Below, one piece after another: positions 40,293 to 50,200 of a stretch of DNA of 64,000 nucleotides. The notes beneath the pieces were generated by a model. It was given only the letters and a program-made list of their open reading frames with translations. It did not search any database and was not told where the DNA came from. The translations under genes were made by a program, and so were the position numbers. The DNA is from Apus apus (Eukaryota; Chordata; Aves; Apodiformes; Apodidae): positions 5,208,001 through 5,272,000 of the forward strand of contig NC_067294.1 of the NCBI RefSeq assembly GCF_020740795.1, in the 5' to 3' direction. Each line of letters starts with the position of its first letter. Position 1 is the first letter of the stretch.

Positions 40293-40475
40293 TCACAGAA
40301 TCACAGAATTGTTAAGAGTTGGAAGGGAACTCTAGAGATCATCTAGTCCAGCTCTCCCACTGAAGTAGGATAACCTAGAGCACTTTACACACAACTGCAT
40401 CCAGGCAAGTTTTGTATATCTCCAGAGATGAAGACGCCACACCCTCCCAGGGCAGCCTGTCATACCAAGCCACCA
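40293..40475 (-). mobile_element. CR1 LINE 3' fragment, antisense
   Basis: TCACAGAATCACAGAATTGT, AGAGTTGGAAGGGAACTCTA and ATCATCTAGTCCAGCTCTCC are the reverse complement of a CR1 3' end, followed by CCACACCCTCCCAGGGCAGC, also a CR1 word. More diverged than the copies at 39 kb, so older. It ends about 0.5 kb upstream of the RUFY1 first coding exon. Confidence 0.88.
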
Positions 40476-40863
40476 GTTTAATCAAGTCACGATGACTTGA
40501 ATTACAGGCAGAGCAATGAAGATCTCATTAGGTTGTCACAACTTAACTGCAAAAAAAATGGGATTTCAAAAGATACTATACATTTTCTAATTGAAAACTA
40601 TGTTTGGGTGAGAAGATAGCAACGAAAACCTGTAAAGTGTATTTCTGCTAGTTTCGTAACTTGTTAAAAAGTAAACTCTCCGTTGGTCTTCCACCCCCGA
40701 GAGGGGGAAGCACTTATTAAGAGAACTCCTCAGTTCTGGAGAAGCTGGGCGTGTCGACCTGCTTATGCGTGTAGCTGCTCTGAAATCGTCCAGCTGGCTC
40801 CTGAGTACCTGCCTTCCAGCCTGAGGGCGACGGGAAGAGAGGCAGGAAGAGAGACAGGGAGAG

Positions 40864-40917
40864 AGACAGGCAGACAGACAGGCAGACAGACAGACAGACA
40901 GACAGACAGACAGGCAG
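40864..40917. repeat. (CAGA)n microsatellite in the RUFY1 5' region
   Basis: Imperfect GACAGGCA units pass into about six perfect CAGA repeats. It is preceded by a purine-rich GAGAGA/GGCAGGA stretch. The repeat ends 50 bases before the RUFY1 ATG, so it lies in the 5' UTR or core promoter. Long open frames on both strands here (up to 136 codons) are artefacts of the repeat. Confidence 0.92.
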
Positions 40918-40938
40918 GGGCTGCCGGCTCGATTGCTC

Positions 40939-40956
40939 ATGGCTGGTGTCATATGA
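40939..40956 (+). promoter_or_regulatory. Short uORF upstream of RUFY1
   Basis: ATGGCTGGTGTCATATGA, five codons plus stop, ending 10 bases before the main ATG. A second upstream ATG at 40953 overlaps the stop and opens a 36-codon frame in a different phase that ends at 41063 inside the coding exon. Both matter only if transcription starts upstream of 40939, which the sequence does not show. Confidence 0.5.
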
Positions 40957-40961
40957 CCCGT

Positions 40962-40973
40962 CAAAGATGGCTG
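40962..40973 (+). promoter_or_regulatory. YY1-like site over the RUFY1 start codon
   Basis: CAAAGATGGCTGC matches the YY1 consensus AAGATGGCGGC except for one base and also provides a strong translation context (A at -3, G at +4). YY1 sites overlapping start codons of TATA-less vertebrate genes are well known. Binding here is inferred. Confidence 0.5.
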
Positions 40974-41234
40974 CAGCGGAGAGCTGCACCACATCTGCCG
41001 CGGAAATACAGGAAGACTTTGAGATCATTGACAAAAAACAGATTCCTGCTGCCACGGAGTTGAAAAGCGAGGGAAAAGAGAAAACGGAGGAAGGGAGGTG
41101 GTCTGCTCCCATCTTGTCGCTGGCCAAGAAAGCCTCGGAAAACTTGGCGCTGGGCTATGGCAACGCTCTGAAGTCTGCATCTTTGGTAGGACTCATACCC
41201 AAACCAGTCAGCACTGACAGCACAGCAAAAACAA
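40967..41234 (+). CDS. RUFY1: RUFY1 exon 1 (N-terminus, long isoform)
   Basis: Encodes residues 1-89 and ends in phase 1 at the donor CAA|GTATGG. Recognised by [12 protein letters not shown] and [19 protein letters not shown], which align with the mammalian N-terminus (EEFEIVDRSQLP, EGWSAPILTLARRATGNLS). The ATG at 40967 is chosen for its strong Kozak context. The frame is open a little further upstream but without an ATG. Confidence 0.88.
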
Positions 41235-44200
41235 GTATGGTCATGTTTATTTAGTACGCTTGCTTTTATGGTGCACAAATAAGTTTGCTCCCGTAAGTGC
41301 TGTTGATGAGTGTCAGTGATGCGTGATTATTGCTTTGAATTGATGATTTTAAGTCTGATGCTGCGGGTTTTTAAATAAGCAAAATTATACAAATAAAAGA
41401 GATGGAGAACTTAACAAAATCTATTATACTCAGAAGAATCCTAAAATCTTAATGTATATGGGGAAATTGACTAGTCTTCTGCAGTAGGCTTTAATTTGAT
41501 TGCTTTTCTCCCTTAAAGTTCACCTCAGCAGCAGCCTGGCTGATGATAAATGATCCAGACAATTCGTTCTTCCTAGGTGGGCAGGTTCAGGGGAGGAACT
41601 GTACTGCCCTTCTCCTTCATGTCAGAGAGGGGACAAGTGAAGCAAGATTTATATTCATTATAAATTACTTTTTAACTATGCTCAAAATGCCTTCTCTTTA
41701 ACCACAGCTTGCTTTATTCAACATCAATATTCATACAGATTTGTGGAACAGGTCTCTTGGAACTGAATTTAAAGGGCTTTTAGTTGAATTCATATAGAAA
41801 TTAAATCTTAGTGATACTCGTAACATGGAAACAAGACTGTTGAAATGTAGCAGTAATTGGGCCTGGAGTCCTGTACCCCAGGCTCTCGGAGAGCTTCAGC
41901 ATTTTGGAGCAATGAAGCTCAGTTTTGCTAAGGGGTGCTGACCTTCTTGGTTTTAATGACATTAATTCAAGCTGGAGTTCTGTGGGATGAATTGTGATTG
42001 CATGGTGAAATAAGTTACTGTTGATGGTCTTCTAGATTTTTGTAAAATTTCCTCAGTGTTGCATAGTCAGTTTAAGGTTAATTCTGTCCTGAAAAAAACT
42101 AGATGCTTGTGTTTCCCTGCACGTCAAAGTCTCACACTAAACTTCACATATTTGTTTCCTGGATGCTCATCTTGAGCACCTGGGACCTAACCTGACAAAG
42201 GGTTTGTCAGTTGCATTTGGAAGAATGCTGTGAATAAATGTAATTCAAAACAACACACAGCATTTGGCAAGGGGTGGGAAATAAAATGTTCTCTTGCCTG
42301 AAATGAAGCTCCCAAACTTGATGGAACTTTTACCATAATCTTTCAGTTTCTTATCTGTAAGGTAAGGGAATACAACTCTGCCTTCCCAAATGGTTCAAAG
42401 TATTCAGATAATGAGCTTTATGGAAAATTCCATAAGAAAAATCTGTTAATAACTTAGATGAGAAATGTGAACAGGCAGTCAATCACCTATTCTGCCTTTT
42501 CACTGTTACCTCTGACCAGGCACTTATAAATTCATATATTTTTAAGAAATAAGCTGAGACCTGTAAGACCACTTGTGGAAAACCAGTACTCGTTCCCTGC
42601 TGCCGTCTTTTTCTAGAGATTTTTGTAACCTTTACCTGCTACTTCAGCTCTGTTAATCACCTGTAAACTGTGTTGCACCCTGTGCAGTCAGTTGGACATA
42701 GAGAAAGGCACATCCTAAAACCAGTGTCTGCTATTGAAGAATCTATATCCTGCCTTGCAGAGAAGGCCACGAGCTACAAATCTGAAGAACACAAATCAAG
42801 AAAGTCTTGCAGTCTTAAAGACCAAGAGATGGAGAGCTGTTAGCTTTTCTTTGTGCTTCAGTGTTTTCTGACTTCAAAGGGAGATGAATAATTACAGTAA
42901 ACAAGGCATGAGGCTTCAAAAAGATGTTAAAATGAATCTGTTGAACAAAGACAGTGTGACTGCATTCTTAAAGATTGCAGCATGATGTTTGTTATCTTTT
43001 GCACTTAGCTAACCTGATTCCTAATCCTCCTGGCTTGGCTTTGGTTGTGTCTAATACCTTGTCTATTTTGCATGTACCAACTTGTGCAGAGTTTTGCAAA
43101 AGATGTACCCGACTGTGTAAATTTGCAAGTCTAAAAGTACTGTTAAAGTAATTATTTAACTTAATACAAACCCTTATTAAGGCACCATTTAAACTCTGGT
43201 TCTTAAAGAACATTTCATTGGCTTTTCTTTTTTATTAAGTCTTGTGGATAATACGCATATCTTTAGCAAGACTTACAAGCAAAGTATTCCTGATAAAGTA
43301 CAAATTAAAAATTCAATAAACTATCAAAGTAAGTTGGCATTGTTACTGAAATACCCCAATAGCCAAAGAAAGTATCTGATTTTCTGTTTCTGCAGTCAGC
43401 TTTCTGTTCCTGGTGTGTAACCTGACAATATTGACATAAAAATCCAAAATATGACAGCCCTGTTAACCCTCAGTCTCATCTCAAGACATTATATGGGATT
43501 TTGAGGCATCCACTACATTTACTGCAGTCATCGATACAACAGGCCCCTGGTAGGACTTTGTGTGCCTTGTGATTCTTCAGATACACTTTATTAGCGACCC
43601 TGTGCTTTTGCTCTGCTGATACACTAACCTTTGCTCGGTTTTAATCCTTAACGTTACGTGCACTAAAAGGAAGGTAATGATGAAAATGAATACCCAAAGA
43701 CTTTTTCTATGGTGTTAGGAGTAACTTTGTTACTTAACAATCTTGTGACTGACACGGAACTGACAGAGGGGCTACCTGGTCCCTTGGTCTTCTGCAACTG
43801 CTATTTCTGCAAGGGGTTACGTGACCGTGTTTGCTCCAGAGGCGGCGGCAGGACCCTCAGGCGGCGGCTCAGGCGCTCCCGGCCCGCCGGGCCCGGGGCT
43901 GCTCCCTCAGCCCCTCTGCCGAACATGGCGCCGGGGGCTGCGCCGCCCGCCGGGCCGCGCGCGCTCTCGCGAGAGGCGGCGGGAGCGGGGGGTGCGGTTG
44001 CCGCGGTAACGCGGGGCTGCGCAGCCCGGGGGGCCCGCCAGGCCCTGCCCCGCAGGTAGGACCCCGGGGCCGCGGCGGGGCCCCCCGGGATGGCGGGGCC
44101 CCCCGGGATGGCGGGGCTGGGGGCGGCAGGGCCGGGGCAGAGGTCTCGCTGCTCCCCCCCCCCCCCCCGCCCCGGCCGTCGCTTCGTGATCCCACGGCAC

Positions 44201-47200
44201 GCGTGCTGCGGGGTTGGCCCGCGCCGTGCCCCGCACCCGGCGCCCCGCAGGCCGTGCGGCTCCACAAGGCGGAGGCCCAGGCGGGGCGGCCCCTCCGCTG
44301 CCAGCGTTGTCAGGGCTCGGGAGCGCGTCTCTAAAAACAGCTCTTCTGTCTCCACCCGTGTGTGTGTGTGTGTCGCGGCAGGTGCGCGGTGCCACGCCAT
44401 GGAGGAGCGCGCCAACCTGATGAACATGATGAAGCTCAGTATCAAAACCCTGATCCAGTCGGCCCTGAGCCTGGGCCGGACCCTGGATTCCGACTTCCCG
44501 CCCCTGCAGCAGTTCTTCGTGGTGCTGGAGCACTGCCTGAAGCACGGGCTGAAAGGTGCGTGCTGCCCCGCAGGGTCCTGCCGCCCTGTGTCCGCAGTTT
44601 GACTCCTGCATCGCACCGGTATTAATCGCGTACACCCCCTGATCCTCATCAGTATTGCAGGTGCAACCGTGTTGTTTTACACCCTGTATTTCGTGCCTCC
44701 TAAACTGTCAGGGTATTGTAATGCCCCCTCTTTGTTCACATCCTAGGAGCTGGTAAGGCAAAGTAAAATGTAGAGTAAAATTTGTGATTCTGGAGTTGGA
44801 AGGCTGTCACTTCTCCTCACAGACTTCTCTGTATACCCCCTTTAGTGAAGAAGACATTTATTGGACAGAACAAATCATTTTTTGGTCCTTTGGAGCTAGT
44901 GGAAAAACTTTGCCCTGAAGCATCGGATATAGCAACTAGTGTTAAAAACCTGCCAGAGTTGAAGTAAGTTGTTTCTTGGGGGTCGTGCATTTCTCCTGTC
45001 ATGTTGGGAAAAAGAATTCTTTGTGTGGTCTCTCCCCTTCATTAATGAGTTTTTTTCCCCAGGGAGAAAAGTAGGGTATGTAGAAGGCACTGACTTCTCC
45101 AAGAGCTGAGGAGGACATCACAGAATACTCTGGGCTTCTGAGTCAAATGATGCTGTTAGATTAAAAAACAGCATTTTGAAATGTCTGTCAGGTTGCTAAA
45201 ATAGCTGTAGAGTCTTCAGAGACATTTTCTTTCCTCTTCTTTCCCTCACTTTTGTGGCTTTTTCTAATTCTGTGCATGTGCTAGTACTATTTCATTTGAA
45301 TAATTCAGGATGTTGAAAAGATACTAGTTTTGATGCTAGGATGCATCAGTAGTTGGTTTATGGTGGTAGTAGAAAATATGCATGTCTTTCCAGTTTAGGA
45401 AGGTTTTACAATATACTTTCTGTTCACTGAAGCAATGGAATTTACTCAAATACTTCTGTGCTCTGGAGAGAACACTTTGGAAAGGGAGAATTTAATTGTA
45501 TAAATCTAGTTAATAATCTGTTTTGTCTTTACCAAACCTTGCAACTTTTCCATGTAGGACTGCTGTAGGAAGAGGAAGGGCTTGGCTCTATCTGGCACTC
45601 ATGCAAAAGAAACTGGCAGATTATCTCAAAGTTCTCTTGGACCATAAGCACCTATTAAGGTAAGAGCACAGATATATGTAGATTGTGTTCACTGAGTCAC
45701 TGAAACCTCGTTTTGCTGTAGTAAGAAGCCATTAATTGACCAGTTTAAATTTAAGCTTTTTCTTGCAACCTGCAGAGGAGCAAGTTGTTAATTATTTTTG
45801 CAGTGAACCTACAGATAAATGAGTATTTTCTGTGAGAGTTCTTCCTTCCACCTTGTGCAATAAATTAGCAAAGAGGGAGCTTTATGAGGATCACAACACT
45901 ATTTATATGATTTCAGTGATGGAAGCATCATTATAATTGTTATGGTGTGCAGTGATGCCTTATAATATTTCTTCTAGTGAATTTTATGAGCCTGATGCAT
46001 TGATGATGGAGGAGGAAGGAGCAGTCATTGTGGGTCTGCTGGTTGGACTGAATGTTATTGATGCAAACCTTTGCTTGAAAGGAGAAGACTTGGACTCCCA
46101 GGTGAAGATTAAAGCTTAAATAAGATCAGCCTGTATAAGATTCCAGTAGAATTAAGCACATCCAGAAATACTTTACTGAGATGGGTCTAGAGTTCTCTAA
46201 TGTGGTGTGCAGCCTGGGTTTGCTCTTGGTTTCATAAGCAGACATTTGAATGTCTTATGATCAATCAAAAATTGGATGAATGACGCTAATTAACGAGAGA
46301 TGCGTTGTCAAGATCAATCTTCCAGGGACTGGTAGGAGCTTTTGTTTTGAGAGGGAATAGTTGTTTCCTTTTGGCTTTGGTATGTGGAGGACAATGGTGT
46401 CACATCCCTCTGCTGCTCTGGTGAAACAGCCCAGGAGTATAAGGAATGTTCTGAGATATTTGTAGGCCAAACAAATAAATGCCTTACATGAATCTCTGCT
46501 TAACTTACTGAGAGTATCTTGCAATTTGAGACCATGTTCCCTTTCAGTCCCTCTGTTTTACTTTTGAAATAGGTAAAGTTTGACAATAGCATTGCAGAAG
46601 TCTGACCCTCTCTCTGAATTAAAAGTACACATTGCTATAATTTTGTTCTTATTGACCATTTTGTCCTTTAAAAGATAATGTTGCAGAAAATAATGTTGAC
46701 ATTCTACAAATTATGAACATGGCTAACTATTAATGTCTTTATTACTTAAATGTCATATATCTATAAGATACTGTGTTTGGGTTTAGAAAATGTGAGTTAT
46801 TTTTTCTTTTTCTGGTTTTTTTTTTTGGGGGGGGGCAAGGGAACAGGAATGTCACGTGAGGAATCTTGTCATCTTTCTCACTTTGAATCAGGAAAAAAAA
46901 GTACATTAGTATCCATCTCTTTAAGTAGCAGTTTATGGAAATGCTTTCAAAACTAGTAACAGCTGGAAACTGAGCACACAGAGTGTGGTTATTTCAATGG
47001 TTTTGCAACAAACAGTAGCTTATACATTTGCTTCAGCTGGGAAGAATAGGGGTATTGCCTCTCTTTCTAACCTTAAACTTCAGCTGTTTACTGTTTTCCA
47101 AATACAAAGCAATGCCTGCTGCTCCCCAGAATTGCACTGTCAAGGTGTGTTAAAGCCTTGAATCTATTTTTCAGGTTGGAGTGATTGATTTTTCCTTATA

Positions 47201-50200
47201 CCTTAAGGAAACGCAGGACAGTGATGGCAAACAGTATGTATGGTGACTCAGTGGTTCTAAATGTTCACATGTTGTGTAGAACAAACCTGTCAGACTGTCT
47301 GTGGGAGCACGAGTGCTAGAGATCCTAAACTTTTTAATCATCAAAAAAAGATAATCCAAAATAGATTTTATTAGCTAAACAAAAGTACTAATTTCAAAGG
47401 CTGAGCCCAGTAGTAGTTTTAACAACAGTAAAGTGTGAAGAGTTTGTGTCTTGAGCTGGGACCAAATTAAAAGCACCTAAAATTTTAGGTTGTCTTGTTA
47501 CTGTGTTCTAGGAAACATGATCTACCAGGTGACCCACTACAAAATCACTGCTTTGCTTTTAAGCACTGTTTCAGAAATGCTGTCAAATAAGTACCTGTCT
47601 TTGTGGGAGAGATCAGTTATTAAGGAAAAAAAGCACCCTTGAGTGAAACGTTAGGTGAATTGCAGACTGCATCACTGCAGCTAGAAGACCTGTAGTGGTT
47701 GGAGGGGACTTCACAGTTTGTGTGCTTCCTGCACTTCAGAGCACTTTAGTGTTTGGTTGCTTCATTTGCCTTGTACTTCTGGTCTAGCTCAGGCACAAGT
47801 ATTTTTACAAGAAAAGGAGAAAAGGTTTCAGCTCAGTTTGCAGGTCTTTGTCGAAAACCCTTATACAAAGTAGCATTTGTGAATGAAGGAGCTTCTTCTC
47901 AATCAATCCATTCTCTTTTACAACTAGAGATGGAGGGATTACAGCTGTTCTGGACCAGAAGCATTATGTGGAAGAACTTAACCGACATCTAAGGTGGGGT
48001 TTTAATCTATTCTAATGTGCAAACACTTGTCCTGTTTAGCTTTTCCAGTATGAGTTTGAATGTCTCTGCTGTCAGTCTTGTAGATTTTTATCTGATACTG
48101 AAATGCCTTTTCTGATTATTTGCCCAAATCTTAGTTTCATTTTTGCAGTTTTACTCTTCTGATGGCTTATGCAATACAGAAAACAATAATAATTGACTTA
48201 TTACTGATGAACAGAAGATTTTGGAGCTACTTTTTCTGGAAGTCCCTATTCTTCCCCCATAGGTTGCTCAGTGGGAAAAGCAGGCCTCAGTTTCCCTCCT
48301 GAATATCAGAGAGGTGTAAGACTACAAAATTTAAGCCAGAACTGAGCTATGAACTGAAGGGAAATGTATGGACCTCTCAGAGCTTAAGAGAGACAATTGT
48401 CCTTCGTCTGCATTTTTTGCCAGCTCATAAAGGATTTTACTGTTAACAAATGCAAGATGGTAAAAGTCTGGTTGAGAATAGGAATAAAATGTTGAACACT
48501 GGCACTTCATATATTGCTTTAATGCATCTCCTTTCTTTGCTGCAGTTGCACAGTTGCAGATCTTCAGAACAAAATAGACTGTTTGGAAAAGACCAATTCA
48601 AAACTCCAGGAAGAGGTTGGTGTCTGGTCTGTTAAATATTTCTTGTAGCTGTTTTGTATCAGAGGCAAAAGTCCCTAAGAATTAGATCTAATATTTGAGT
48701 TGATACTAATGAAGTATGAGGGATTGGTGGGACTGGCATGAGTGGCACATTGGGAAACCTCTGTGGAAAACTTCTACATGACATTAGCTGTTAAAATGCT
48801 TTTGGGCACCTATTTGTTAGACAGGTTTCCTTAATCCGGTTTTTTATCTTGCAATGGTGTCTCCACCCAAAATAATCATACCACTGTAACAAATATGACT
48901 TGTCCCTCTTGCATCTGCACATGTGTGTGTGTACTTGTCATGGGAGTTAAACAAAACTTGGAAAAAGAGAAGAATCACACTTCAATTAGGAAACTTTTCC
49001 TAGGTGGGAACTGAGGTAGAATCCAGCAGCAGGCATGACTGTGTTTTCTTTATTTTTGTTGTGGTGGTGGTGTTTTACTGTTTATATACTATATATAATT
49101 ATATATATGAGTTCAGAGTGTATCTATGTAGTACAATTTCCACTACTTCTTGGGGTATCCCCACTGAAAATGCATTAAGGTTCCACCAGTGAATCTCGGC
49201 CCTGACTTGCTGGATGACTCCTGGTTCATACCAGAATGAATACTGCAAATCACAGATCTGTGGTGGGTTTTAGCCTTTTTACACTGGGTTGCATTTCTTT
49301 GCACAGTTAATATTTAAAAACCATTGATGAGGGTATCAAGCAGAAGTCAAATGAACAAATGTTGGTGGATTTATTAATTAGGGCTGTGCAGTGAGCATGG
49401 AAGCAGGAGGGTCAGGCAGCTCCTGGGGAGAACTAAAGGGCTGAAAGGGGAATGGGCAGCACACCTGCTACAAAGGCTGAGCTACTAACTTTAGAATTCC
49501 TGCAGAGGATGCATGTTTGCACAGTGATTAAATGTAGATAATGTTCTCTTTGTAAACAGCTTGCAGCAGCAACTGACCGAATTGGATCACTTCAGGAAGA
49601 GCAGCAGCAGCTAAAACAACAGAATGAACTAATTCGTGAACGGAGTGAAAAAAGTGTAGAGGTGGGGAACCTGGTCAGAGATGATGAGGATCTTTAACAT
49701 AAGTGGTCTCTTTTGATCAACTGTAGTTATTAGTGCTCTCAAAAGTACTTTCAACTGGAACACTAAGCACAGTTCAGCATGTTACTGTGTAGATCACTGG
49801 TGTTGTGTATAGGATGCACAGGGCTTAGATTTTCATAGAACCACAGAATGGTTTGGGTTGGAAGGGACCTTAAAGATCAACTAGTTCCAACCCCCCTGCA
49901 TGGGCAGGGACACCTCCCACCAGACCAGGTTGCTCCAAGCCACATCCAACCTGCCCTTCAACACTTCCAGGGATGGGGCAGCCACAGCTTCCCTGGGCAA
50001 CCTGTTCTAGTGTCTCACCCCCTCACACTGAAGAGTTTCTTCCTAATGTCTAACATGCATCTCCCCTTTTCCAGTTTTAATCCATTACCCCTCATCCTCT
50101 CACTACAAGTGCTTGTAAAAAGTCCCTCCCCAGCTTTCCTGGAGCCCCTTCAGGCACTGGAAAGCAGCTATGACATCTACCTGGAGCCTTCTCTTCTCCA

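Larger units (their letters stand above)
41235..44381 (+). other. RUFY1 intron 1
   Basis: The largest intron, 3.1 kb. The first 2.6 kb are AT-rich unique sequence with a possible MIR-like tail near 42.34 kb (TTTCAGTTTCTTATCTGTAA). The last 0.5 kb is the CpG island described separately. No extra exon is seen. Confidence 0.8.
43838..44560. promoter_or_regulatory. CpG island, probable second RUFY1 promoter
   Basis: A sharp change from AT-rich intron to very CpG-dense sequence (many CGGCGG, CGCGCG, GGCCGCGG words) over about 0.7 kb, spanning exon 2. It contains TCTCGCGAGA at 43965, an RFX X-box-like motif at 43997 and Sp1-type GGGGCGG boxes. Mammalian RUFY1 is known to have a shorter isoform starting at the methionine equivalent to 44399-44401 here, so an internal promoter is the natural explanation. 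No TATA box is visible. Confidence 0.75.

Noticed and set aside
1-40600. ADAMTS2 exons, expected next to RUFY1 in mammals
   Set aside because: I looked for cysteine-rich metalloprotease or thrombospondin-repeat exons on the minus strand and for a GC-rich first exon; none is recognisable, so the neighbour must lie further left.
40587-41127. Open frames of 105-136 codons on both strands around RUFY1 exon 1
   Set aside because: Produced by the CAGA microsatellite (Cys-Leu-Ser repeats or Gln-Thr-Asp-Arg repeats) and by shadow frames of exon 1.
44357-44373. Acceptor further upstream for RUFY1 exon 2
   Set aside because: Other AG sites near here do not give the phase needed by the exon 1 donor at 41234, whereas 44382 joins exactly in frame.
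43801-44649. 282-codon minus-strand open frame (and 242- and 132-codon companions) over the CpG island
   Set aside because: It is antisense to RUFY1 exon 2 in very GC-rich DNA where stops are rare, and includes translated GT and CCC repeats. No domain.
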